DNA from: Phyllobacterium zundukense
Lineage (GTDB): Bacteria > Pseudomonadota > Alphaproteobacteria > Rhizobiales > Rhizobiaceae
Direction of reading: 5' to 3'
NCBI RefSeq assembly: GCF_025452195.1
Contig: NZ_CP104972.1
Span: forward strand, 806,001-870,000
Length of the DNA stretch: 64,000 bases
Part shown: positions 54,541-63,397 of the stretch, one piece after another
Layout of the letters: the number at the start of each line of letters is the position of its first letter
How positions within the stretch are numbered: position 1 is the stretch's first letter
Program-made: the position numbers and the translations under genes
Notes under the pieces: model-generated
The model's input: the letters and a program-made list of their open reading frames with translations, nothing else
Told to the model about the DNA's origin: nothing
Databases searched by the model: none

Positions 54541-54972
54541 AGGGTTGATGAAACGGACGGGCAACGGTTCGAAGTGCCTGGTATTGGCCGTCAGCAAGAT
54601 AAGATCATGGGTTTTCCCGATCGCGGCAATAATGCAATCGGCAAGGCCGGGATTCCTGCCCTTGGCGTTTGCGGCGTCTTCGATGCTTCCTGCTGCTCGT
54701 GCAACGGCAGCGTCGACGGCAAGGACGCGCTCTCCGAATCCCTCAATCATCTGTTCAAGCCAGCGCATGATTTCTTGAGCTCGAGCATGCCCGCCAGCGC
54801 GATCGAGTTTAGATGCGCCGCGCTCGATCTCTAGGATTGCGATTACAGGCACATACAAGCGGTTTGTGTTGTTCCGTACCCATTGAGCCAACTTTGCCTC
54901 CACAGGGGCCGCATTCGGCCTTGCAGGCCCAAAGACGGACAGTATCGACGTATCGAACAGGAAGCCGCTCAC
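54520..54972 (-). CDS. PIN-domain toxin (VapC-type), second module
   Basis: A 150-residue PIN ribonuclease: FLFDTSILSVFGPAR (first Asp), VPVIAILEIERGASKLDRAG (Glu), GRNPGLADCIIAAIGKTHDL (Asp) and LLTANTRHFEPL (Asn in place of the last Asp, as is common). It starts at 54972 overlapping the stop of its antitoxin. The frame is intact. Confidence 0.87.
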   Translation of the reverse strand: MSGFLFDTSILSVFGPARPNAAPVEAKLAQWVRNNTNRLYVPVIAILEIERGASKLDRAGGHARAQEIMRWLEQMIEGFGERVLAVDAAVARAAGSIEDAANAKGRNPGLADCIIAAIGKTHDLILLTANTRHFEPLPVRFINPLIDPLP

Positions 54973-55214
54973 AGGTCAATCTCACGGCTTGGAGACGGAT
55001 TCCGTTCGAACTCAATTCCGCCCCCGGGAAAGGATAACAGGAATTCCCCGAATGACGGACGGTCGACAGGATAGATGCGCGCAGCGTCGGCGATCGGAAC
55101 GATGATCGCGGCTGGCCGACCATGTTTCGTGATCGTCGTCGGCAAACCATGTTCAGCCGCGTCGATGATCGCGCTGAACCCTGCCTTAGCTTCTTTGAGA
55201 TTGATAGATTTCAT
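54969..55214 (-). CDS. Phd/YefM-type antitoxin
   Basis: An 81-residue antitoxin: MKSINLKEAKAGFSAIIDAA, EHGLPTTITKHGRPAAIIVP, the Phd/YefM DNA-binding fold, then a flexible Pro/Glu-rich C-terminus. The ATG at 55214 is used; an in-frame codon five residues upstream is less typical. It overlaps the toxin by ATGA. The pairing of a Phd-type antitoxin with a PIN toxin is common. Confidence 0.87.
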   Translation of the reverse strand: MKSINLKEAKAGFSAIIDAAEHGLPTTITKHGRPAAIIVPIADAARIYPVDRPSFGEFLLSFPGGGIEFERNPSPSREIDL

Positions 55215-55237
55215 CCGTCCTTGGTCCACAATTTGAG

Positions 55238-55255
55238 GTGGTTACTGGTGACCAC
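55238..55255. promoter_or_regulatory. Candidate operator of the second toxin-antitoxin module
   Basis: GTGGTTACTGGTGACCAC is an imperfect palindrome (14 of 18 positions symmetric) 24 bases upstream of the antitoxin start. Confidence 0.5.
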
Positions 55256-55259
55256 TTTA

Positions 55260-56359
55260 GGAACATTTTGTTGGCATGTCAAGCGAACAAGGGAAAATGT
55301 TGGCTTCGCTTCGATTTCCTTTAGGCTCATGGACGCCGGGCTGTTCGCAGCGCGATAGAGGGTCTTGGGGTCGAGCAGGACGGCGTGCTTGCATCGGGTG
55401 CAGGTGACACGGAGGACTTGCCAAGATGAGAAGTCGGATAGGCGGATTGCGAACGTAGTCTCCAGAAAAATGTGGTTCGCAACACGAGGGAAAAATACTG
55501 CTGTTCGCGGATCGGGGTAATCGCTGGAAAAAGTTATTTCCGACAAAGAAAGCCGGAAGACGAAGCACTCACGTTTCAGGGGGGACTGAGGATGGAGTGC
55601 AGTTTCGGGCGCTTCCGGCTAGGTCCTGACCAGCAATTTGATTGAGGGCGAAATTGCCGGTCAGCTATCGACATAATACACCTGTTTTTCAGCCTGAGGC
55701 TTCAATCACAGACATTTGTACCGGCCAAAAAAGGGCCGGGCGACACAACACCTTGGGGGTGCGTAGTCTGCTCCGGCCTTTGGGGTGCTGCCCTATAGGG
55801 CCCCCGGGGTAGTGGGTTTCAAGGCAGCAAAAGAAGTGTCTCCCGTTAGGGCGGTCCGGTCCAATCACTGTTCCCTTCCGCTTGACACAAAGAGGGAGAA
55901 GAGAGGGCACGTCGCCCCCAATCCTCTCCCAGAAAGCGGGTTGTAGAATTTGGCTAGCCATCACAACCGGCACGGGCAAATTTACTCCCGTTTCCAGCGT
56001 TTTGCGAATGGGATTTATTAGCAAAATCGGCTTACAGATTTTTATTTATTTTTTTCTTTTTGTATGCGCAATGGCTGTCTGCATCATGTCCACTTCGCGC
56101 CGCGAGTTTGGCGGTGGCTGGGGAGAAGGCCAGCCCTCTAGGGGGTGTGCAAGCACATGATTCCCGCCAGCCCCTCCGCCGTGACAGGCAGAATTAGTCC
56201 TCGGTGGATACGACCTGCTGCTTGCGCTTCTCCATTGCAGACCACACTTGATGGAGGACTGAAGTTAAGTGAACAACAATCGTCTGCTCATGTTATCTTT
56301 ACGGATGACAAGTAGTATTGCACGACCGGTGCGAAAATCCCTTCAATGTGGAAATCTGT
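55260..56359. other. Long stretch without a clear gene; GC palindromes and an AT-rich run
   Basis: 55257-55546 on the minus strand contains a protein-like fragment with one zinc-ribbon Cys pair (RVTCTRCKHAVLLDPKTLYR) but no second pair, probably a remnant. 55725-55830 is rich in short palindromes (CCCTATAGGG, GGGCCCCCGGGG) and an AAAGGGCCGG/CCGGCCTTT stem. 56030-56070 is a T-rich run. A GCCCTCTAGGGGG block follows near 56137. No coding function is assigned. Confidence 0.4.
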
Positions 56360-58207
56360 ATGAAGCCTGGCGTCAGTGATCTCCTGCTCCATATCCAGAA
56401 TGAAATTCTGGAAGCTGTGACCTCTGGTGATCCACTGCGCGACATTGCCGATTTGCTGTGTCGCAGGATCGAGAATCTGGTTCCAACCATTGTATGTTCA
56501 GTGCTTACAGTTGACCCGGACCAAAAGCTTCACCCGCTGGCTGGGCCAAGCCTGCCTGACGCCTACTCTGAGGCACTCGACGGAATCGAAGCCGGCCCCA
56601 CGGTCGGGTCGTGCGGAACTGCGGCTTACCGAGGCGAACCCGTCATCGTTTCTGACATAGAATCCGATCCGCTCTGGGCTGATTTCAAAGCTCTGGCGCT
56701 GCCACTTGGACTTCGAGCCTGCTGGTCTACTCCTATAAAGTCGCGCGATGGACGCGTGGTGGGTACATTTGCTTTCTATTACAAAACAGTCCGGACACCT
56801 GATGAACTGGAGAGGCGAATCGTCCAGACCTGTGTTCATCTGTGCGCAATCGCCATTGAGCATGAACAGGTGCAGGCGCGCGATTATAAGCTCGCTTATT
56901 TTGACGCGCTGACCGGGCTATCCAATCGAACCCGCTTTGATGAAATGCTTTGCCGGCGGGTTCATGACCAAGCCGCTTTCGGGCTACTTCTGGTAGATAT
57001 CGATCACTTGAAATCTGTCAATGATACTATGGGACACCTGTTGGGCGACTTCGTGATCAAAAGTGTGGCCAACATGATTGGCAAGGACCGTCCAGGAGAG
57101 ACAGCGTTCCGGCTGGGCGGGGACGAATTTGCAGTCATCATTGATGGTGTCACAACTGCAGAGGGTCTGGCTGGCGCTGCTCAAGGCATTCTTCATAGAA
57201 CCAGTGGTCCCGTAACTGCCGGATTGGACACACTTTTTCCCAGCGTCACCATCGGCGGAGCCCTGTTCGGAGCCGATGGCGTTGAAGCAAATATGTTGCG
57301 GCAGAATGCGGATTTTGCGCTTTATCACGCAAAGGAGACAGACCGGGGAGGCTATGTTCAATTTCGTCCCGAGCTTCGCACCTCGATCATCGACCGTATC
57401 CGCGCAATCCGCAATGTGGACGCTGCATTGGCAGAGGGCCGCATAACGGCATATTACCAACCAATCGCGCAGCTGGCGTCATCAGAAGTTGTCGGCCTGG
57501 AAGCTTTGGTCCGCATGACTGATCTACAAGGCGGCGTATCCCCTGCAGGCGATTTTGCTGCTGCGTTCTCCGATACCAAGATAGCCTCGCGTGTTACTGA
57601 GAAAATGCTGAACCAGGTTGCATCCGACATTCGCGAATGGTTGGATCTCGGTATCCCCGTGGAGCACGTCGGGATCAACGTGACGACCGGGGATTTTCAA
57701 TACGGAAATCTCCAGGCGAAGATCGAGGCATGCTTCGCAAAGCAAGACGTTCCGCTCAAGCACATTGTGCTTGAGGTTAACGAGTCTGTATTTATGGGCG
57801 GCAGCGACCAGTTCGTGGCCAAAGCGGTAAAGCGGCTCCGCGATAAAGGACTGCTTGTTGCACTTGATGATTTCGGCACGGGATACGCTTCCCTTACCCA
57901 TCTGATAAGCTTCCCGGTTGATGTCATCAAAATCGATCGGTCCTTCGTGGGGGCTTTGGCCAATGGAAAAGCAAGTTCAGTCATTGTCGCAGCTATCATG
58001 GACATGGCGAACCGGTTAGACATGCGTGTGATTGCAGAGGGTATCGAATCTCTTGAGCAGGTGCGCCAACTGAGCGAGCTCGGTTGTCAGTTCGGTCAAG
58101 GATACCTCTTCGGCAAACCGGTCTCGGCGGCAGACATTAGGGAACTCTTATTGGAGCAGCATCGTAGAGCGCATACGCGATCCGGCATCTATCCATCCTG
58201 GTATTAG
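56360..58207 (+). CDS. GAF-GGDEF-EAL cyclic-di-GMP signalling protein
   Basis: A 615-residue soluble protein. A GAF sensor domain (residues about 15-165) includes GPTVGSCGTAAYRGEPVIVS and ACWSTPIKSRDGRVVGTFAF. The GGDEF domain (about 180-345) has YFDALTGLSNRTRFDEML and an intact FRLGGDEFAVIID; the product-inhibition RxxD site just upstream is absent (GETA). The EAL domain (about 360-600) keeps VGLEALVRM, VLEVNESVF, ALDDFGTGYASLTHL, IKIDRSFV and VIAEGIES. Both synthesis and breakdown of cyclic-di-GMP are possible. The ATG at 56360 is preferred to a TTG at 56318. Confidence 0.9.
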   Translation: MKPGVSDLLLHIQNEILEAVTSGDPLRDIADLLCRRIENLVPTIVCSVLTVDPDQKLHPLAGPSLPDAYSEALDGIEAGPTVGSCGTAAYRGEPVIVSDIESDPLWADFKALALPLGLRACWSTPIKSRDGRVVGTFAFYYKTVRTPDELERRIVQTCVHLCAIAIEHEQVQARDYKLAYFDALTGLSNRTRFDEMLCRRVHDQAAFGLLLVDIDHLKSVNDTMGHLLGDFVIKSVANMIGKDRPGETAFRLGGDEFAVIIDGVTTAEGLAGAAQGILHRTSGPVTAGLDTLFPSVTIGGALFGADGVEANMLRQNADFALYHAKETDRGGYVQFRPELRTSIIDRIRAIRNVDAALAEGRITAYYQPIAQLASSEVVGLEALVRMTDLQGGVSPAGDFAAAFSDTKIASRVTEKMLNQVASDIREWLDLGIPVEHVGINVTTGDFQYGNLQAKIEACFAKQDVPLKHIVLEVNESVFMGGSDQFVAKAVKRLRDKGLLVALDDFGTGYASLTHLISFPVDVIKIDRSFVGALANGKASSVIVAAIMDMANRLDMRVIAEGIESLEQVRQLSELGCQFGQGYLFGKPVSAADIRELLLEQHRRAHTRSGIYPSWY

Positions 58208-58250
58208 CGGACAGGCAACAGCAACTGTTGGCCTTGAAAATGTCGCCTTG

Positions 58251-58298
58251 ATGTCACGCTGCAGTTAACCAGGGTCTTCCTCACTTTGTGTGGTTAAC
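58251..58298 (+). repeat. Solo ISL3-type terminal repeat
   Basis: AGGGTCTTCCTCACTTTGTG followed by TGGTTAACAAATCGTTAG matches the left ends at 3217 and 11724 and extends inward like the 11724 copy (GTTAACAGAGTGTTAG). No partner end or transposase lies nearby, so it is a relic. Confidence 0.55.
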
Positions 58299-58606
58299 AA
58301 ATCGTTAGTGGTCACGGCGCTAGTGCCAAAGCTGGATCTCCGCTGACATTCTTTAGCGCCATCGCAAAGGTAACGCCCCGTATTGCCCGTCGAATTTGGC
58401 GGATGCTGTTGTGCATTACCACTTGCTCAAGCAGAACCGACCCAGTCCGTGCATGCTGAAGCAATTTTTGAGGCAAGACGCCCTTACCCAACTTGGGCAA
58501 TGTCAATGTGAGCATCGTCCCACAGATTTGACAGTCGAATGCGCAGGCTCGTCGCTAATGCTTGAGTGCGAGGCTGCGCAGCGTATGGTTCGGACAGGGA
58601 ATGGAA

Positions 58607-58644
58607 GCAGTTCCGGATGAGACGTTATGCAACTTCGAAGCATA
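58607..58644 (+). repeat. Dispersed motif, copy H
   Basis: GTTCC (58610), GGATGAG, TTATGCAACTTCGAAGCATA from 58625, with the 15-base offset. It lies between the solo ISL3-type end and the sugar cluster. Confidence 0.6.
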
Positions 58645-58717
58645 TATCGGGAAGGTCGGCGGGAAAGCGATGGCATTGATCGAGCGAGTGCCGTCAGGTT
58701 TGACACCGAGCGCAAAG

Positions 58718-59713
58718 CTACGCTGCGATGAGATTCGACTGCGCGGCATCATCCCAGAAAGACGTCGAAATTGGCCATTCGAGCCAACGGACATTTTGAT
58801 CGACCCGTTCCTTATGGCTCATACCAATGACGGCAACTGAAACGGATGAGTGGCGGAACGGAAATTGCAGCGCGGCAGCCTGCAGGGGTATGTTGTGCTT
58901 TTCGCACAAGGCCGCGAGGCGCTGGGCTTTCTCCATAACGGCGGCGGGTGGCGCCTTATAGTCATAGGTGACGTTGGCGGAAGTAGGGCCCGAGGCCAGT
59001 ATTCCAGAGTTGAAAACCCCGGCCACCACGATCTCGACGCCTTTGCTTGCCGCGAGTGGAAGAAGGTCATCCGCCGCGCTTTGATCGAGCAAGGTATAAC
59101 GCCCGGCGATCATAACGGCATCAAGGGTGGCATTTTGCAGGAAGCGCGTTGCGATATCGCTTTCATTAACGCCAACACCAACCGCCCTTATGTGACCCGC
59201 CCTACGCAAATCATCGAGTGCGCGGTAACATCCGTCGACTGCCTCATCGAAGCGTCGTTCGAAGATGTCTCCATGCGTGTAGCGATCGACATCGTGGATA
59301 TAAACGAGATCGAACTCGGAGAAACCGAGGCGATTGGCCGATTGTTCGAGTGACCGCATTGTCCCTTGGTAGCTGTAGTCGAATACCGGTTTCAGGCGCA
59401 GTGGCGACGCCCAAATTCCGTGGTCGACATCTTCGCCGCGAGGCGGCACGAGATAACGCCCGACCTTGGTCGAAACCGTGAAACTTTGGCGCGGCACTGT
59501 GCGGAGAAACTGGCCAAGCCGCAATTCGCTGAGGCCATGGCCATAAAGCGGAGCCGTATCAAAATATCGAAATCCAGCATCGTAGGCGCTGTGCAGCACC
59601 TCCTGCGCTTGCGCTTCCGGCACGTCGCGGTAGAGCGTACCGATACCGCTCGCGCCAAAACCGAGCCGTGACGCGAACCCAATGAGGCTCTTCCCGATTG
59701 GTTCAAGGCTCAT
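58718..59713 (-). CDS. Aldo/keto reductase, L-fucose/D-threo-aldose dehydrogenase type
   Basis: A 331-residue aldo/keto reductase. The catalytic set is visible: FRYFDTAPLYGHGLSELRLG (Asp, Tyr), FTVSTKVGRYLVPP (Lys) and FDLVYIHDVDRYTHGDIFER (His). The loop around VFNSGILASGPTSANVTYDY and HNIPLQAAALQFPFRHSSVS is typical of D-threo-aldose 1-dehydrogenases, which oxidise L-fucose or D-arabinose to lactones. It starts by ATGA overlap with the amidohydrolase gene, which would open the lactone. Last gene of a three-gene operon. Confidence 0.87.
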   Translation of the reverse strand: MSLEPIGKSLIGFASRLGFGASGIGTLYRDVPEAQAQEVLHSAYDAGFRYFDTAPLYGHGLSELRLGQFLRTVPRQSFTVSTKVGRYLVPPRGEDVDHGIWASPLRLKPVFDYSYQGTMRSLEQSANRLGFSEFDLVYIHDVDRYTHGDIFERRFDEAVDGCYRALDDLRRAGHIRAVGVGVNESDIATRFLQNATLDAVMIAGRYTLLDQSAADDLLPLAASKGVEIVVAGVFNSGILASGPTSANVTYDYKAPPAAVMEKAQRLAALCEKHNIPLQAAALQFPFRHSSVSVAVIGMSHKERVDQNVRWLEWPISTSFWDDAAQSNLIAA

Positions 59714-60576
59714 GATTGTAAGCCCGGTAGCTTATATGCCTCGATGGCCGAGCCGCCGAAAATCTGTTCGCGTTGTTGCACTGTCAAATCCGGCAGACAT
59801 TCACGCAACGCACCGATAACATCATCATAGCCGCCTGCAACCAGACAAACCGGCCAATCCGTGCCGAACATGCAACGGTCGGGACCAAAGATTTCAAGGA
59901 CATGGTCAACATAGGGCCTCAGATCGCCGGGCGTCCAATTCTGCCAATCGGCTTCGGTGATCATGCCTGACAGTTTGCACCAGACATGGCGCCGCTCGCT
60001 GCGGAAGCCTTGCATGAGTTCGGCCCACTCATGGTACTCGCGGTTTTTGATGTTCGGCTTGGAAATGTGATCGAGAACAAAGCGTAACTCGGGAAAAGTT
60101 TCTGTCGTCTCGATCGCCGACGGGAGTTGGGGAAGATTGGGAACGAGGTCGTAGACCAGACCCGCATCCTGTACGGCCTGAAGACCCCTGCGTACATCAT
60201 CGCGTAAAAGCCAGTCCGGATCGGATTCTGTCTGGATCAAATGCCGTATACCAACCAGCCACTTTCCGTTCGGGCTTTGCTGGAGTTCCGCAAGCGTATC
60301 CGCCACATGCGGATCGGTCAGATCGACCCAGCCAACCACGCCGGCAACAAAATCGGTGTTTGATGCCATGTTGATGAAATCCCAGGTCTCATCGAGATCA
60401 TTCCAGGTCTGCACAAGGATGGTTCCGAACACACCGTTGGCTTGCAGAGCCGGCCGGAGATCGCCGGGCTCGAACTTGCGGTTGAGCGGTTCGAAGGGGC
60501 CACTCAACCACCCATAGTCGCCACCACTTGCCGGATCCCAGAAGTGGTGATGTGAATCGATAATCGGAGATGCCAT
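59710..60576 (-). CDS. Amidohydrolase, L-fuconolactonase type
   Basis: A 288-residue metal-dependent hydrolase of the amidohydrolase-2 group. The metal site is IIDSHHHFWDPASGGDYGWL near the start. Next come VQTWNDLDETWDFINMASNT, VGIRHLIQTESDPDWLLRDD, FVLDHISKPNIKNREYHEWA and RCMFGTDWPVCLVAGGYDDV. This is the pattern of L-fucono- and related sugar lactonases. It lies between two aldo/keto reductases, overlapping the downstream one and 6 bases after the upstream one, so the three are one operon: sugar oxidation to lactone, then hydrolysis. Confidence 0.88.
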   Translation of the reverse strand: MASPIIDSHHHFWDPASGGDYGWLSGPFEPLNRKFEPGDLRPALQANGVFGTILVQTWNDLDETWDFINMASNTDFVAGVVGWVDLTDPHVADTLAELQQSPNGKWLVGIRHLIQTESDPDWLLRDDVRRGLQAVQDAGLVYDLVPNLPQLPSAIETTETFPELRFVLDHISKPNIKNREYHEWAELMQGFRSERRHVWCKLSGMITEADWQNWTPGDLRPYVDHVLEIFGPDRCMFGTDWPVCLVAGGYDDVIGALRECLPDLTVQQREQIFGGSAIEAYKLPGLQS

Positions 60577-60582
60577 GCTAAA

Positions 60583-61569
60583 TCACCAACGCTGATGCAC
60601 GTAGGGCTTGATGTCCTGCTGATAGATTTCCCTGATCTTATCCATCGTATCGGTGGTTAATGGAGCAAGTTCGACTGCTTCGGCATTCAAGCGTGCCTGT
60701 TCAGGATTGCGGGCACCAGGAATTGCGACGGTGACAGCGTCGAACATCAGGATCCAGCGCAAGGCAAATTTGGCCATGGTCGTGTCACCGGAAACGAGCG
60801 GACGGACCTTTTCGACCGCGTCGAGACCTTTTTCATAAGGAACACCGGAAAAGGTCTCGCCCACATCGAAAGCTTCGCCATTGCGGTTGAACTGGCGATG
60901 ATCGTTCTCGGCAAATTTCGTATCGCGCTTGAACTTGCCGGAAAGCAGCCCGCTGGCAAGCGGCACGCGGGCGATGATCGCCGTCTTCTTCTCCTTGGCA
61001 AGCCCGAAGAACCGCTCGGCCGGACGCTGGCGGAATGCATTGAAGATTATCTGCACGCTGACGATGCCGGGATATTCGAGAGCCTTGAGGGCTTCTTCGA
61101 TGCGCTCGACGCTGACACCGTAGTTGCTGATCTTGCCCTGCTCGACAAGCGTGTCGAGCCTTTCGAAAACCTCCGGATGATAGTAAAGGTCTGTCGGCGG
61201 GCAATGAAGCTGCACCAGATCCAGCGTGTCGGTTTGAAGGTTCTTCAAGCTGCGCTCGATATAGTTCGAAAGGTTCTCGGCGCTGTAGCCGGCAACGGTC
61301 TGTTCCGGCAGGCGCCGGCCTGCCTTGGTGGCGATGAACGGTCTTGTCCCGCCGCGCTCCTTGACGACCTTGGCGATCAGCTGCTCGGAGTGGCCATCAC
61401 CATAAACGTCGGCGGTATCAATGAAATTGACGCCGCTGTCGAGCGCGGCATGAAGCGCCGCCAGCGCCTCCTCGTCATTCACCTCACCCCAGGCAGCGCC
61501 GATAGCCCACGCACCAAAACCGATTTCACTGACCTGGCGGCCAGTGCGTCCAAAATCTCTCATTCGCAT
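60583..61569 (-). CDS. Aldo/keto reductase, first gene of the sugar operon
   Basis: A 328-residue aldo/keto reductase: MRDFGRTGRQVSEIGFGAWA, VNFIDTADVYGDGHSEQLIA (Asp, Tyr), FIATKAGRRLPEQT (Lys) and LDLVQLHCPPTDLYYHPEVF (His). The cofactor end has PGARNPEQARLNAEAVEL, typical of NAD(P)-binding in the AKR12/13-like groups. The ATG at 61569 lies 88 bases downstream of the operator-like site at 61658-61673. The substrate is probably a sugar or polyol, inferred from the operon. Confidence 0.88.
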   Translation of the reverse strand: MRMRDFGRTGRQVSEIGFGAWAIGAAWGEVNDEEALAALHAALDSGVNFIDTADVYGDGHSEQLIAKVVKERGGTRPFIATKAGRRLPEQTVAGYSAENLSNYIERSLKNLQTDTLDLVQLHCPPTDLYYHPEVFERLDTLVEQGKISNYGVSVERIEEALKALEYPGIVSVQIIFNAFRQRPAERFFGLAKEKKTAIIARVPLASGLLSGKFKRDTKFAENDHRQFNRNGEAFDVGETFSGVPYEKGLDAVEKVRPLVSGDTTMAKFALRWILMFDAVTVAIPGARNPEQARLNAEAVELAPLTTDTMDKIREIYQQDIKPYVHQRW

Positions 61570-61657
61570 GGGTCATCTCCCTGTCGGCGCCGTGTCCGTT
61601 ATCCAGAACCTGCAGCGCATAAAAGAACGCAGTCTTCCAATCTTTACCTGAGATTTA

Positions 61658-61673
61658 GTTGTACGACAACCCT
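61658..61673. promoter_or_regulatory. Operator-like palindrome upstream of the sugar operon
   Basis: GTTGTACGACAAC (61658-61670) is an inverted repeat (GTTGT/ACAAC around ACG). The 15-base TTGTACGACAACCCT (61659-61673) recurs exactly, on the other strand, at 63398-63412. The TTGTnnnACAA form fits GntR/FadR-type operators, but no such regulator is in view. Confidence 0.65.
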
Positions 61674-61694
61674 GTAATATGACGCTAATGGCTT

Positions 61695-63278
61695 TTATAC
61701 GGCCTCGCCGATTATATCGGCAGCTTTTTCTCCTATCATGACGGTGGCGGCATTGGTATTGGAGGAGATCAGTCGCGGCATGATCGAACTGTCGCAGACA
61801 CGCAGCCCTTCGATGCCGCGAACGCGAAGTTGCGGATCGACCACTGCGCCCTTTCCGGTTCCCATGCGGCATGTACCGACAGGATGATAGGCGGAGCGCG
61901 CATATTGCCGGGCGAAGACGGCTGCACTTTCTCGCGACGTTACTGCCTCACCGGGAAGATGTTCGCGGCGAATGAATGGCCGGAATGCAGGCTGCGCGAG
62001 AATCTCGCGGCTCAGCATGATACCGTCAATGGCGCGCTCCAGATCATAGGGGTCCGCAAAGGCGTTCGGATCAATGATCGGCGCATCGCGCGGATCGGAG
62101 GAGCGCAAGGTGACCGAACCGCGCGAACGCGGCCGGACGTGATACGAGTTCAACGTGCAGCCATTGCCTCCAGGCACCGAACCGATGCCTTCCTCGACAC
62201 CGGCGCCGGGGAGAAAATGAAACTGGATATCCGGCGTCTTCTCGCTCTTGTCGCCCCACCAGAAAGCGCCGCCTTCGACGATGTTGGATGCGATCGGTCC
62301 TTTGCCAAAGAGCGTGTATTCGAGACCGGCCATGAATTGCCAACGGCGCTTCTTGTAGCGGTCAATGCCATAAGGACCCGAGAGTTCCGCCAGCACATCG
62401 ACATCCATGTGGTCCTGAAGATTTTGCCCGACGCCGGGCAGGTCATGAATGACTTTGACACCGACAGCCTTCAGATGCGTCGCATCGCCAATCCCCGAAA
62501 GCATCAGCAGTTTTGGCGAGCCAATTGCGCCGGCCGCCACAATCACTTCCCGGGCGGCGTGCAGGAGTGAAGGATTGCCGTTTTCGCTGATTTCGACGCC
62601 TGTTGCGCGTCCGTTCTCAATGACAATGCGATTGACGAAAACGCCGGTGCGAACAGTGAGGTTTTTGCGGCCGAGCACCGGCTTGAGGTAGCCGACGGCT
62701 GTACTGCTGCGCTTGCCCCTTTTCGTCGTGGTTTGATAGAACCCGGTCCCCTCCTGATGGGAAGCGTTGAAATCGGCGGTAAAGGGCAGCCCCGCCTGTT
62801 GTGCAGCCTGCACAAATATTCGGGTCAGCGGGTGCGGATTGCAAAAGCTGACGCCGAGCGGCCCCTCATTGCCGTGGTAATCGCCGACGAATGTGTCATT
62901 GCCTTCAGACTTCTTGAAGTAGGGAAGCACGTCCTTGAATGACCAGCCGGTACATCCCTCTTCCAAAGCCCAGGCGTCATAGTCTTCCGGACATCCGCGC
63001 GTGAATACCTGCGCATTGATGGAACTGCCGCCGCCCAGTACCCGCGCTTGCGGATAGACCATGGTGCGGCCGTCGATCTCGCTCCCTGCAGCAGTTTCAT
63101 AGCCCCAGATCAACGGTCCCGCGGTCATCTTGAAAAACCCTACAGGCAGATGGATGTAAAAATTCGTATCGCGCGGACCGGCCTCGAGCAGCGTGACGGT
63201 TACGCTCGGATCCTCCGACAATCTCGCAGCCAGAACGCAGCCAGCGGAGCCACCGCCAACGATGATATAATCAGACAT
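61695..63278 (-). CDS. GMC family oxidoreductase (choline dehydrogenase-like)
   Basis: A 527-residue FAD enzyme. Motifs: YIIVGGGSAGCVLAARLSED (FAD Rossmann), ARVLGGGSSINAQVFTRGCP (GMC signature 1), VIVAAGAIGSPKLLMLSGIG (signature 2), and near the end SAYHPVGTCRMGTGKGAVVD with the catalytic His, followed by VCDSSIMPRLISSNTNAATV with the second conserved Asn. Such enzymes oxidise alcohols, choline or sugars, passing electrons to quinone or oxygen. It is flanked by the two copies of the operator-like sequence and is divergent from a sugar ABC binding protein, so a sugar or polyol substrate is likely. Confidence 0.92.
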   Translation of the reverse strand: MSDYIIVGGGSAGCVLAARLSEDPSVTVTLLEAGPRDTNFYIHLPVGFFKMTAGPLIWGYETAAGSEIDGRTMVYPQARVLGGGSSINAQVFTRGCPEDYDAWALEEGCTGWSFKDVLPYFKKSEGNDTFVGDYHGNEGPLGVSFCNPHPLTRIFVQAAQQAGLPFTADFNASHQEGTGFYQTTTKRGKRSSTAVGYLKPVLGRKNLTVRTGVFVNRIVIENGRATGVEISENGNPSLLHAAREVIVAAGAIGSPKLLMLSGIGDATHLKAVGVKVIHDLPGVGQNLQDHMDVDVLAELSGPYGIDRYKKRRWQFMAGLEYTLFGKGPIASNIVEGGAFWWGDKSEKTPDIQFHFLPGAGVEEGIGSVPGGNGCTLNSYHVRPRSRGSVTLRSSDPRDAPIIDPNAFADPYDLERAIDGIMLSREILAQPAFRPFIRREHLPGEAVTSRESAAVFARQYARSAYHPVGTCRMGTGKGAVVDPQLRVRGIEGLRVCDSSIMPRLISSNTNAATVMIGEKAADIIGEAV

Positions 63279-63397
63279 TCATATCCTCCCATGCCGGATG
63301 TAAGCTTTGGAATTGGCAGAGCACCGGCACCTTTCAGATCGAACAATCTCAAGTCTCTTGTGAAGCGTCAAGAGAAAGGGTATGGTTATCGTGTTGG

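Larger units (their letters stand above)
58208..58717. other. Non-coding stretch with a solo ISL3-type end and motif copy H
   Basis: It holds a single ISL3-type end (58251-58298) and copy H of the dispersed motif (58607-58644). A short minus-strand frame (58312-58515) is not recognised. Confidence 0.45.

Noticed and set aside
61830..62570. 246-codon frame antisense to the GMC oxidoreductase
   Set aside because: It is contained in the GMC gene and shows no domain.
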